DNA from: an uncultured Microcaldota archaeon
Lineage (GTDB): Archaea; Micrarchaeota; Micrarchaeia; Norongarragalinales; Norongarragalinaceae
DNA length: 38,490 bases
Assembly (NCBI GenBank): GCA_903893865.1
Contig: CAITNU010000016.1
Span: forward strand, 1-38,490
Direction: 5' to 3'
Both the position numbers and the translations under genes were made by a program. This document shows, piece by piece, positions 8,907 through 17,543 of this stretch. Positions within the stretch are counted from its first letter, which is position 1. Every line of letters starts with the position of its first letter. The notes beneath the pieces were generated by a model. That model did not search any database and was not told where the DNA came from. It saw nothing but the letters and a program-made list of their open reading frames with translations.

Positions 8907-10076
8907 CTATTTTACTGGTTCCAGCTTCGCTTCAGGCGTTATGACGCTTGCGATGTCGGCGTATTTTTCGCTCACGCGCTCGAGCACTCGCCTGTAAATC
9001 TTGATTCCTTCAGTCGAGCCAGAGTCTTTCTCGTCCGGGTGAGTCAGGAAATTGAAGACACCGTTGTTTGAAACGACGAAGTCGAGACGCGAAGCATAGT
9101 ATTCGAACATGCGTTGTTGGGTCGAACGGAAAATGGTGTAGAATGCGTAGTCCTGGTACGCCGTAACCGGATACTCGACGAAGGAATGGAAACCGCGGCG
9201 CTTGAAATTGAACGGCTTGAAAGGAATTATTTCTCCGCAGCCGCCGGGGCTCATGAACGGCGTGAAGTTCTCGAAAGACGGAACCGAGGAATCGTGCGCG
9301 ACGCCAGCTGCTTGCAGGCAATCGAACATTTCAGGCGAATAGTGCAGCCAAGGCGCGCGAAAGCCGCGGTTCACCGAGTTTTTCTTGATTTCCTCGCTGA
9401 GCGACGCGGGTGAGCGGTTAACTTCCTCAAGCAACAAACAGGAATGGTTTAGTCCGTGCATGAAACTGCGCTTGCGCAATTCGGGAAACTCGTCGAAAAA
9501 CGCGTTCTTGGCTTCGTTCACAACGTACCAGTTCGACTCCAGATCGAGAGACTCCTCGGCATCGAGCATTCTGCGGATTCCTTCAAAACCAAGCGCGTTG
9601 TCCACGTCGTGAGTCAATACTACCGCGGGCCGCGGGGGCTTCAAAACAATGCGCGGGCTGAAGAAATCGAAGAACTTCCTGCGAAGCTCAAACGCCTCGT
9701 CTCGGTGCGGAGGGATTTCCTTTTGCCGCCGCAAGAAATTTAGCCTTGACAAGTACCGCCTGACGCCGGCTCTCGTCAAAAAACAGAACGCGCCGTAGGT
9801 CGTGCTGAGCTTGCGCCGCGAATTCGCTTTCCGCAGGTAGCCTTCGAAGTCCACGCCCGCAGCGGCCGCTTCGCTCGCGAAAACGATTTCCCCGCTTCCG
9901 TGCTTCGCCTCGAAATCCTCGAATTTTTTTTCGGAGTCGCTGCAGACGACGTTCAAGTCGGCGTCTCCGTTGATTTCAGAGGAAATCCTGGTTTTTTGCC
10001 CGTAAACTTGAAACAGGGACGCAGCGCTTAACGCCTCGACGCTTTTTTCTTTTTCAGCGGAAACAATCGTTATCAC
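8907..10076 (-). CDS. Polysaccharide deacetylase-like (CE4/NodB fold) protein with N-terminal extension
   Basis: VVLTHDVDNALGF, FMHGLNHS (HxxxH), GFRAPWLHYS; N-terminal domain of about 130 aa of unknown function. Confidence 0.75.
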   Translation of the reverse strand: MITIVSAEKEKSVEALSAASLFQVYGQKTRISSEINGDADLNVVCSDSEKKFEDFEAKHGSGEIVFASEAAAAGVDFEGYLRKANSRRKLSTTYGAFCFLTRAGVRRYLSRLNFLRRQKEIPPHRDEAFELRRKFFDFFSPRIVLKPPRPAVVLTHDVDNALGFEGIRRMLDAEESLDLESNWYVVNEAKNAFFDEFPELRKRSFMHGLNHSCLLLEEVNRSPASLSEEIKKNSVNRGFRAPWLHYSPEMFDCLQAAGVAHDSSVPSFENFTPFMSPGGCGEIIPFKPFNFKRRGFHSFVEYPVTAYQDYAFYTIFRSTQQRMFEYYASRLDFVVSNNGVFNFLTHPDEKDSGSTEGIKIYRRVLERVSEKYADIASVITPEAKLEPVK

Positions 10077-10098
10077 GCCAACAACCCCCTAAATCCTG

Positions 10099-10118
10099 AA
10101 TTCGCGAGCTCGCGAATT
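10099..10118. promoter_or_regulatory. Perfect 20-bp palindrome AATTCGCGAGCTCGCGAATT
   Basis: Two perfect 10-bp arms, no spacer, intergenic, 22 bp upstream of the 10076 start on the minus strand. Confidence 0.65.
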
Positions 10119-10129
10119 GCCACCATTTC

Positions 10130-10180
10130 AATATTACTTCACAGTAATTTTTACTTCATCGTCATTTTTACTTCGCCGCC
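10130..10180. repeat. 17-bp tandem repeat, 3 units, spanning the stop codon of the minus-strand glycosyltransferase
   Basis: aatattacttcacagta / atttttacttcatcgtc / atttttacttcgccgcc. Confidence 0.8.
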
Positions 10181-11277
10181 AGTTCCACGTACTGCGAAGC
10201 TGCGCGCTCCCAAGAAAACTTTTCAGCTGTCTTGCGCGCGTTTTCCCCCAGTTTTTTAGCCAGCGTTTTGTTGTTCAACAATCGCCGTAAAGCCTCGCGA
10301 AGCGCTGCGGCGTTTTTCGGCGGCACTGCGAGCGCGTCGAAATTTTTCGTCACAGGCAAACCTATATCCGTAACAATGCAAGGCTTGCCCGCAGCCATCG
10401 CCTCGAGAAGCACGAGCGGTAGCCCTTCGGAAAGCGAGGGAAGCACAAAGACGTCCGCGATTGAGAGGAAGCGTTCCACGTCGCTCCTCCAGCCTACGAA
10501 CAATGCGTCAACGCCTTCTTTTCCGGAAAGCATTTCGAGTTCCTTCCTCAAAGGCCCGTCGCCCACTACGACGAGCGTTGCCTTGATTCCCTTCATCGCT
10601 TTTATCAAGTATTCGACGCCTTTCACTTCGAGCAACCTTCCCGCGAACAAAACTACCTTCTTGCGCCGCAGGCCGAGTTCGGCCCTGAGTTTCTCTCCAT
10701 CAGCAACTCTCGTTTTCTTTATTTTGACTCCCGTTGGTATCACCGAATAGTTTCTCGGGAGGAAACCCATTTTCGTTAAAAACTGTTTTTTTTCTTCCTC
10801 GGAAAAAAACACTACGCGCTTCGGCAGGCGGTAGACTACTGACTCCGTTAGGCGGAAGAACAAGCGCGAGAAAGCGTTGTACTGAGGTTGAACCCAGCAT
10901 ATTCCCGCGGGGCAGGCGATGACTTTCCTGCGCTTCAAAAAACCTAGAAGGCAAGCGAAGAAAATAGCCACGAAGCCTTGCGCCACTACCACGTCGAACT
11001 CCTCGCGCAGCGCGGCTAGGAAAGCGAAGAAATTCAGCGAAGGGTTGCGCAAGCCGCCGGCTACCCACCGCACTCTCACTACGCGCACGCCGCCGGCCTC
11101 CTCTTTTTTCGGCAATCCCTTGAAAGCGCGCGTGATTATCGTGACTTCGTGCCTTTTTTCTGCTAGGCTTTCCGCAAGCGCGGCTGCGTAAACCTCGAAT
11201 CCGCCAGGCGGCAGCTCGTCTTGCCCGCGGCTGGAGTGCACTGGGTATTCTTTCGAACCAAGAATCAAGAAGCGCAT
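10168..11277 (-). CDS. Glycosyltransferase family 4
   Basis: SSRGQDELPPGGFEVYAAALAESLAEKRHEVTIIT; RKKVVLFAGRLLEVKGVEYLIKAM; FVLPSLSEGLPLVLLEAMAAGKPCIVTDIG. Confidence 0.92.
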   Translation of the reverse strand: MRFLILGSKEYPVHSSRGQDELPPGGFEVYAAALAESLAEKRHEVTIITRAFKGLPKKEEAGGVRVVRVRWVAGGLRNPSLNFFAFLAALREEFDVVVAQGFVAIFFACLLGFLKRRKVIACPAGICWVQPQYNAFSRLFFRLTESVVYRLPKRVVFFSEEEKKQFLTKMGFLPRNYSVIPTGVKIKKTRVADGEKLRAELGLRRKKVVLFAGRLLEVKGVEYLIKAMKGIKATLVVVGDGPLRKELEMLSGKEGVDALFVGWRSDVERFLSIADVFVLPSLSEGLPLVLLEAMAAGKPCIVTDIGLPVTKNFDALAVPPKNAAALREALRRLLNNKTLAKKLGENARKTAEKFSWERAASQYVELAAK

Positions 11278-11300
11278 GGCGTGATATTAGCATTCGCGGT

Positions 11301-11310
11301 ATTTTAAATA
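11301..11310 (-). promoter_or_regulatory. Putative archaeal TATA box for the GT4 gene (minus-strand TATTTAAAAT)
   Basis: Centre about 29 nt upstream of the ATG at 11277, compatible with a leaderless transcript. Confidence 0.55.
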
Positions 11311-11378
11311 ACTGCGCGGCAGCGGCTTTAAAGCGGTTTGTCGAAAATGAAAACCGCCTTTGTCTGGATTTGGATGGA

Positions 11379-12791
11379 TTAGATTCGCAAGATTTTCCTT
11401 AAAACGCGTTTTATCACGTGCAGGTCGCTCTCGCGCAGCGATTCGGTGGCAAGCAGGAGGACGAGAGCGGGAGCCAGCAGCAGCACGCCGGCGACGCCGG
11501 AATAGTACGCCGCCGCGACGGCGAGAGGCGAAGCGTAGACGAATGTTTTGCTCTTGCGCGGGAGCTTCAAGTCGGACAAGTAAAACGCTACCACGCCCGC
11601 CGCGAGAGTCGCCGCACAGATTCCAAGCAACCCGAAGAACGGTATGAGCGCGAAATCAAGCGCGACGTTTATTCCAGCCGCTACCGCGATGCTCTTCAAG
11701 CCTTTCTCTGGTTTCAAGTGCGCAGTAATTTGGGTTATATACAGCATGTAAAGCGAGTAAAACAGCGTGCTGGCCGTGAGTATCGCGACGAATAATTCGG
11801 TTCCAACGTACTGCTTGAAGAATACGCGCATCAAGGGATGGATTAGCGCCGCGAGAGCCATGGCCGCCAGCAGGTTGAACGAGAACGCGATTCGCACGCT
11901 TCGAAGGAATACTGCTTCGCTTCTTTTTTCGCCGAGTTCCGCGCTCCGCGTGAGCAGGAACATGGATATGCTCATGGAAATCGCGGTCAATATTCCAGCT
12001 ATCGCGGAAGCGATGTTGTAGCGCGCCACGTTCTCGAAAGTCGAGAGAACGCCGAGGATGACGGAATCGCCTTTTCCGAGCACGTCGAACGAAAGCAGGA
12101 CGACGAGCAGGCCGAGCCCCTTCAGCCAGTAACTCTTGACGAACGAAAAATCTATTCGAGGCTTGCCGGCTATTCGCGCGATTTTTTCGCGAGTCATCCA
12201 AACGCTGGCTGCTGCCGACAGGAACGTAGCGGCGGCGAGCGCGTAAACTATGCCAACGTCGCCGAGTCCGCGCCAGTAAAAGACGAACGCGAGGTCAGAA
12301 AGAACGAAAAACATTTCCGTAAGCTGAAGCAAGTGGTACTTGTGTTCCGCGCGCAGGATGCACTTCGCCGGCAGAGCGAGCCACGAGAAAACGAAGCACA
12401 ATGCGAGAGGCCACACGAGCGAGTACTTCAATCCGACGAAGAGGGTTCCCAAGGCGAAAGCGAAGGTAACCGCGCCCGAGAAAAAGAACAGCGACGAAAC
12501 GTCTTTTTTCTTTATGTATGCTGGAACGAAAAGCGTGCCCAATCCTGGGAAAACGAATGCGGACGCGATGGTGTAAATCATTATCGCGAAGCTCGCCTGC
12601 CCGTAATCGCTGATGCTGAACAAGTTCGCGAACGCGACGAGGAGGAAGTAGGTGATTCCTTTGCTGGCGACGTTCAACGCGAAGTAATAAACGGTTTCCT
12701 TCTTGCCGACGGTTTCCTCACTGATTTTCCCGACTTTTTCCACCGCGTTTTCCGCTCGGTCCTTCTTATTCATGTTCGCACACTTTTTCAT
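11379..12791 (-). CDS. Wzx-type oligosaccharide flippase (polysaccharide biosynthesis/MOP superfamily)
   Basis: 470 aa, about 12-14 TM segments; KGITYFLLVAFANLFSISDYGQASFAIMIYTIAS; KPEKGLKSIAVAAGINVALDFALIPFFGLLGICAATL. Confidence 0.85.
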   Translation of the reverse strand: MKKCANMNKKDRAENAVEKVGKISEETVGKKETVYYFALNVASKGITYFLLVAFANLFSISDYGQASFAIMIYTIASAFVFPGLGTLFVPAYIKKKDVSSLFFFSGAVTFAFALGTLFVGLKYSLVWPLALCFVFSWLALPAKCILRAEHKYHLLQLTEMFFVLSDLAFVFYWRGLGDVGIVYALAAATFLSAAASVWMTREKIARIAGKPRIDFSFVKSYWLKGLGLLVVLLSFDVLGKGDSVILGVLSTFENVARYNIASAIAGILTAISMSISMFLLTRSAELGEKRSEAVFLRSVRIAFSFNLLAAMALAALIHPLMRVFFKQYVGTELFVAILTASTLFYSLYMLYITQITAHLKPEKGLKSIAVAAGINVALDFALIPFFGLLGICAATLAAGVVAFYLSDLKLPRKSKTFVYASPLAVAAAYYSGVAGVLLLAPALVLLLATESLRESDLHVIKRVLRKILRI

Positions 12792-12995
12792 TGTTGCTAG
12801 AGCGTTACCGACTCTGGCGCCGCATAACGCCGCTAATGTTCTTAAGACACTACTTTTAAATGCCTGGTTTTTAAAAACTATCCCGACGAATTAAACCGGG
12901 CAGAAAGCGGCTAAAGCAGCAAAAGAGGCGAAAGCAAAGAAAGCAGCGAAAGCGGCGAAGGCACTTGAAAACGTGTTACGGTTTGTTTTAGCGGG

Positions 12996-13065
12996 ATTTG
13001 CTTAATGGAAAGAGATTGCTTAACAGAATTGTTTAACGGAATTGCTTAACAGGATTGCTTGAAGG
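12996..13065. repeat. 13-bp degenerate tandem repeat (4 contiguous units 13014-13065 plus an outlying unit 12996-13008)
   Basis: atttgcttaatgg ... gattgcttaacag / aattgtttaacgg / aattgcttaacag / gattgcttgaagg. Confidence 0.85.
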
Positions 13066-13078
13066 GGTTGAAACGGTC

Positions 13079-14344
13079 TTGAAGATTTGCGTCGTTGGTT
13101 TGGGATACATAGGTTTGCCTGCGGCGTGCCTGTTCGCGGACGCCGGCGAGCGAGTAGTCGGAATCGACGCTTCGAGCGAGCGAGTGGCGCTCGTCAACGA
13201 AGGCAAACAGCCGTTTCCCGAGCCAGGCCTCGAACAAATTCTTTCGCGCAACGTTTCAGCGAAGCGATTGCGCGCCTCAACGGACTACAAGGAATGCAAA
13301 GACGCCGATGCAGTGCTGCTCTGCCTGCCGACGCCGATTACCGACAAGAAAATGGATTCGTCGTTCCTGCGCGCGGCGTGCGCCTCACTCGCGCCTCGCT
13401 TGCGCGCCGGCTGCCTCGTGGTGCTCGAATCGACCGTTTCGCCCGGAACGACGCGCGGCTTCGTGCGCGAATTGCTCGAACGCGGCAGCGGTCTCAAGGC
13501 GGGAAAAGACTTTTTCCTCGCGCACTGCCCTGAGCGCGCGATTCCCGGGAACACGTTGCGCGAAATGCGGGAGAACGAGCGCGTCGTCGGCGGAATAAAC
13601 GCGGAGAGCGCTGCGAGAGCGAAAAAACTCTACTCGTTGATTTGCAAGGGCGAAATCGCTGAAACGAATTGCACGACTTCGGAATTCGTCAAGCTCGCGG
13701 AAAACATTTACCGCGACGTCAACATCGCGCTCGCGAACGATTTCGCTCTCGCCGCGGAGCGGCTCGGCGTAAGCGTTTTCGATGTCGTGCGCCTCGCGAA
13801 CAAGCATCCGCGCGTGCATTTGCACGCTCCCGGAGCCGGCGTGGGCGGGCACTGCATTCCCTTGGACTCGTGGTTTCTCATGGAAGCGTACGGCGACTCG
13901 CGCTTGCTGCCTTTGTGCAGGCAAATAAACGATTCAATGCCGCTGCACGCGGCGCGCCTGCTGAAGCAAGCGCTTGGCGGCGGTTCGCTGAAGGGAAAGA
14001 AAATCGTTTTGCTCGGCGTTTCGTTCAAACCGGAAATAGACGACCAGCGCGCTACTCCCGCCGAGCCGCTCGCCCTCGCCTTGAAAAAAGAGGGCGCGGC
14101 AGTCGTCGCGGTCGACCCGTTCGTGAAAAAATGCGTTTTCGCCGAGCTCGCGCCGCTTGACGCCGCAGCGGAAGGCGCGGACGCGGTTGCGATCGTCACG
14201 GCTCATTCGGCGTTTCAGAAAATCAAGTGGAGCGACGTGAGAAAGAAAATGCGCGGAAACGTAATCGTCGACGGCAGGGGCGTGCTGAAGAAAGCGCCTG
14301 AAGGATTTGTTCTGCGCGGCGTAGGAAGAGGCGACTTGAATTGA
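13079..14344 (+). CDS. wecC: Nucleotide-sugar dehydrogenase, UDP-N-acetyl-D-mannosamine dehydrogenase-like (WecC/WbpA family)
   Basis: KICVVGLGYIGLPAACLFADAGERVVGID; CLPTPITD; LESTVSPGTTR; CPERAIPG; EFVKLAENIYRDVNIALANDFA; GVGGHCIPLD; GVSFKPEIDDQRATPA. ORF track starts at 13055; TTG at 13079 gives the canonical N-terminus. Confidence 0.9.
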   Translation: MKICVVGLGYIGLPAACLFADAGERVVGIDASSERVALVNEGKQPFPEPGLEQILSRNVSAKRLRASTDYKECKDADAVLLCLPTPITDKKMDSSFLRAACASLAPRLRAGCLVVLESTVSPGTTRGFVRELLERGSGLKAGKDFFLAHCPERAIPGNTLREMRENERVVGGINAESAARAKKLYSLICKGEIAETNCTTSEFVKLAENIYRDVNIALANDFALAAERLGVSVFDVVRLANKHPRVHLHAPGAGVGGHCIPLDSWFLMEAYGDSRLLPLCRQINDSMPLHAARLLKQALGGGSLKGKKIVLLGVSFKPEIDDQRATPAEPLALALKKEGAAVVAVDPFVKKCVFAELAPLDAAAEGADAVAIVTAHSAFQKIKWSDVRKKMRGNVIVDGRGVLKKAPEGFVLRGVGRGDLN

Positions 14345-15636
14345 GTAAACGCAGTCTACGCGGTTTAAGAGTTTTAAGCGTCGTGTCGACGCGGCCAGAA
14401 CTAATTAAAATGGCGCCAGTGCTGAAAGAATTCGAGCGCCGCGGCATCGAAAGCGTTTTCGTCACTACGGGACAACACTACGACCGCGAACTCTTCGAGG
14501 AATTCGTCTGCGAACTCGGACTCCGGCCGCCGGACGAGAACCTCGCCGTAGGCTCCGGAAGCCAGGCGTTTCAAACCGGCGAATCACTAAAGCGACTTGA
14601 AGCGGTTTTTCAAAAACACGAGCCGAGCGTCGTTCTCGCGGAAGGAGACACGAATTCCATTCTCGCAGCCGCGCTGGCTGCTCAGAAACTCCTCGTTCCG
14701 TTCGGGCACGTGGAAGCCGGGCTGCGCAGTTTCGACCGCCGCATGCCTGAAGAAATCAATCGCGTCGTGGCAGACCACTGCGCCGAACTGCTTTTCGCTC
14801 CCACCAAGCTTTCCGCGCTGCAGTTGCTGCTCGAGAAAATCCCGAAGCACAAGGTTTTCGTTACGGGCAACACGGTCGTCGACGCTTGCCTGCAGAATCT
14901 GCCGCTCGCGAGAAAGAAATCCGTAATTCGCCGCAGCCTCCCGAAAAAATATTTTTTGCTCACGGTGCACCGCAAAGAAAACACGGACTCGCCAACTCGG
15001 CTCAAGCAAATCTTCGCAGCCGCGGCGAGGCTCGAAGCGCCAGTCGCGTTCCCGTTGCACCCGCGCACGAAAGCGTTCATAGGCAAGTACGGAGTCAAGA
15101 TGGAAAACATCGTCGTGCTTCCGCCGCTCGGTTACTTCGATTTTCTCGCGCTAGAGGAAGGAGCGGCCGCCGTGCTGACGGATTCAGGCGGGGTGCAGGA
15201 GGAGTGCGCGGTGCTCGGAAAGCGGTGCGTCGTGCTGCGCGAAAACACCGAGCGCCCTGAAGCGCTCGGGCCCAACTGCGTTCTCGCGGGCGCGGACTCG
15301 CGCAAAATCGTTGCGGAAGCGCGCAAGCGCGCCGTGCGCGCGCCTTGCCCGTTCGGCGACGGCAAAGCGGCGCGGCGAATCGTTTCAATTCTCGAGCGCG
15401 GTTTCGAACGCCGCTCTCTCGCAGTCGAGTCCTCGTCGTTCGTGGGCGCGGGCTCGCATTATCCTGAATTCGAATTGGTTTCCGCCGCGAAGCACGCGGG
15501 CAAAACAATTGCGGCGTTTGAGCGTTGCGAAAAATGCGAGGCAAACGTGCTTTTCGAAGGCGCGCGCGGCGCAGCGCGTTATCCGAATCCAGAACGTGTG
15601 CTGAAAAAAACCGATTTCCTGCTGGTGAAACGTTGA
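14341..15636 (+). CDS. wecB: UDP-N-acetylglucosamine 2-epimerase (non-hydrolysing, WecB family) with C-terminal extension
   Basis: VVSTRPELIKMAPVLKEF; VFVTTGQHYDRELFEEF; GHVEAGLRSFDRRMPEEINR; LLTVHRKENTDS; LTDSGGVQEE; VLRENTERPEAL; TTG start overlapping the upstream stop (TTGA). Confidence 0.93.
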   Translation: MSKRSLRGLRVLSVVSTRPELIKMAPVLKEFERRGIESVFVTTGQHYDRELFEEFVCELGLRPPDENLAVGSGSQAFQTGESLKRLEAVFQKHEPSVVLAEGDTNSILAAALAAQKLLVPFGHVEAGLRSFDRRMPEEINRVVADHCAELLFAPTKLSALQLLLEKIPKHKVFVTGNTVVDACLQNLPLARKKSVIRRSLPKKYFLLTVHRKENTDSPTRLKQIFAAAARLEAPVAFPLHPRTKAFIGKYGVKMENIVVLPPLGYFDFLALEEGAAAVLTDSGGVQEECAVLGKRCVVLRENTERPEALGPNCVLAGADSRKIVAEARKRAVRAPCPFGDGKAARRIVSILERGFERRSLAVESSSFVGAGSHYPEFELVSAAKHAGKTIAAFERCEKCEANVLFEGARGAARYPNPERVLKKTDFLLVKR

Positions 15637-16358
15637 AAACGCTGAAGACGCGCGAATGCGGGCACTCCGAGCAAGAAGCGGCGGCGTGGGCGAAAACGAG
15701 TTTCAAAACGCAGCCGACGGTTGACGCAGTTAAACAATTGATTCGCGCGGAAAAAAACAAGCGAAGCAGGCGAAGTAGAGGAAAAGCGGTTGACCTCGGC
15801 TGCGGCGCCGGAAAGTTCCTGCCCGACCTGTCCGCCTCTTTCGTTGAAGTCGTCGGAGTTGACTTGTCGGACGCGGCGCTGTCGCTCGCGCGAAAACAAC
15901 GCGTTAAAAATTCGAGGCTCAAGCTAATCAAAGCCGATTATTTCGACACGCGTTTGCCGCCCGCTTATTTCGATTTCGCTCTCGCCGTAGGCCCGTCGAT
16001 AATGGGAACGAGCGATTACCCCAAGGGCTTGCGCGAACTGGCGCGCTTGCTGAAGCCGGGCGGCCGCGCTCTGCTTGAAATAAAAAATCCGTTGCACGCG
16101 AGTTACTGGCTTCCAGTGCCTTGGCACAACTTCCGCGAAAAAAAGAAGTGCGCAATTTGGCCGTGGCAGGCGCGCAGCGCTTTAGAGCGCGGCGGCTTCG
16201 TAGTCGAGCGCATTGAAACCGTGAACTACGTTCCTCCGGCGTGCCCACGATTCGCCGCACGATTTTTTTACTGGTTGGGCGGCGCGCTTCGCGGCTTTCC
16301 GTTTTTGGGTTGGTTCGGCCGGTCCACGCTGGCAGTCGCAAGAAAACCGCCAAAATGA
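15633..16358 (+). CDS. Class I SAM-dependent methyltransferase
   Basis: KAVDLGCGAGKFLPDLSASFVEVVGVDLSDAALSLARK; KPGGRALLEIKNP; start placed at TTG 15633 (TTGA overlap) rather than the track start 15525. Confidence 0.85.
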   Translation: MKTLKTRECGHSEQEAAAWAKTSFKTQPTVDAVKQLIRAEKNKRSRRSRGKAVDLGCGAGKFLPDLSASFVEVVGVDLSDAALSLARKQRVKNSRLKLIKADYFDTRLPPAYFDFALAVGPSIMGTSDYPKGLRELARLLKPGGRALLEIKNPLHASYWLPVPWHNFREKKKCAIWPWQARSALERGGFVVERIETVNYVPPACPRFAARFFYWLGGALRGFPFLGWFGRSTLAVARKPPK

Positions 16359-16389
16359 CGCTTCGCAACGCTTCGAATTTATTTTGTTA

Positions 16390-16411
16390 GGAGCCTTAGG
16401 CTCCGTTTTTT
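16390..16411 (+). terminator. Stem-loop plus T-tract between convergent genes
   Basis: GGAGCC-TTA-GGCTCC-G-TTTTTT; 6-bp perfect stem, 3-nt loop; overlaps the stop codon of the minus-strand GT at 16396. Confidence 0.55.
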
Positions 16412-17514
16412 CCTTCCAGGAAAAGCGCGAGTTTTTCGCCGACAACGCGGTAATCCGATTTCTTTGCGGTTGCAGCCGCGTTCTTTCGCAACGAAGCGAG
16501 TTTTCCAAGGTTTTCCAGAGCGAAAATTATTTTTTCTGCGAGCGCGCCAGATGAAGCCTCGCACACCAGCGCGTTCTCGCCGTCGCGCGCTAGCCACGCC
16601 ACGCCGCCCACGTCCGTCGCTAGAACCGCGCATCCAGCCGCGAAAGCTTCGACGAGTTTGATTGGAGTCGCATACTCGGCAGTAGCGTGGTGCGGACGCG
16701 GAATCACGAACAAGTCGAACGACTTAAGCAGCGAAGGAATTTCCTCGTTTGGAACAGGCTTGAAGAATTTGGCCCGTGGATCGCCCGCGAAAAACTTTTT
16801 CCGCTCCTCGCTCACGCTTCCGTAAGCCCGCAACTCTATTTTTTCGCTGCTTTTTTCGCTGCCGACTTTTTTGAGCGCGTCGGCGAGCAAGTCGAGCCCC
16901 TGCCATTCGTCGCCCGAACCGACGTAACCCAAGACGAATTTTTTTTCTTTCCTACCTTTTTCTTTCGCTTTTTCTTCCGTTTTTCCTTTCGCCGGTTTGG
17001 CTCGCGCGAATTTCTCTAAATCAACGCACAACGGGTAAACGAAAACGCGCGAGGCGCCTCGAGAGCGGCAGTAAGCGGCAAGGTGAGGCGAAATCGTCGC
17101 CACGCCGCCGTTCGACAGGCGAATAGCGAGATCTTCCGAGATTTTAACGAGCGGGCGCGCGAGCGCGTCGCACTCGAACTGCTTTAGCGCAGCCACGTTG
17201 AGAAAAACTTTTTTTCCGAGCAGCCGCGAAAGCAGCACGGGAACCAGCGGCAAGCCGCTTCGGATGAAAACTGTTTTTTCCCGGGCGGCGAACGGTGCTT
17301 TAAGCAGCCAAAGCGCTTGCGGTGCCTTCAGCGAGTCGAACGAAACGATTTGCGCGTCTACGCCAGCGTAACGCAGCGCCTTCGCGAGATTCAACGAGTG
17401 CACGGTTGCGCCGTTGATGCGGCGCAAGTCCATTCCGAACAACAGCGAAACTCCGAAACAAGCGCCGAACCCCCCGCGTTTTACTGTTTTTTTAGGCGTG
17501 CTTGTATTAGGCAT
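16396..17514 (-). CDS. Glycosyltransferase (GT4-like, GT-B fold)
   Basis: LLFGMDLRRINGATVHSLNLAKALRYAGVDAQIVSFDS; FVLGYVGSGDEWQGLDLLADALKK; DLFVIPRPHHATAEYATPIKLVEAFAAGCAVLATDVGG. Confidence 0.85.
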   Translation of the reverse strand: MPNTSTPKKTVKRGGFGACFGVSLLFGMDLRRINGATVHSLNLAKALRYAGVDAQIVSFDSLKAPQALWLLKAPFAAREKTVFIRSGLPLVPVLLSRLLGKKVFLNVAALKQFECDALARPLVKISEDLAIRLSNGGVATISPHLAAYCRSRGASRVFVYPLCVDLEKFARAKPAKGKTEEKAKEKGRKEKKFVLGYVGSGDEWQGLDLLADALKKVGSEKSSEKIELRAYGSVSEERKKFFAGDPRAKFFKPVPNEEIPSLLKSFDLFVIPRPHHATAEYATPIKLVEAFAAGCAVLATDVGGVAWLARDGENALVCEASSGALAEKIIFALENLGKLASLRKNAAATAKKSDYRVVGEKLALFLEGKNGA

Positions 17515-17535
17515 GTTTGTAATTACTCGGAATAG

Positions 17536-17543
17536 TTAAATAA
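17536..17543. promoter_or_regulatory. Single TATA-like element TTAAATAA shared by divergent genes at 17514(-) and 17566(+)
   Basis: Centre about 25 nt from the minus ATG and about 27 nt from the plus ATG; no other TATA-like motif in the 51-bp spacer. Confidence 0.5.

Noticed and set aside
15095-15931. Long antisense ORF (278 aa) and many similar Arg/Ser/Ala-rich antisense ORFs (e.g. 11656-12201, 13385-13924, 7126-7707, 21751-22401, 32979-33755)
   Set aside because: They lie opposite or out of frame with recognisable conserved genes. The genome's GCG/CGC/GAA-rich codon usage opens alternative frames, and the translations show no family motifs.
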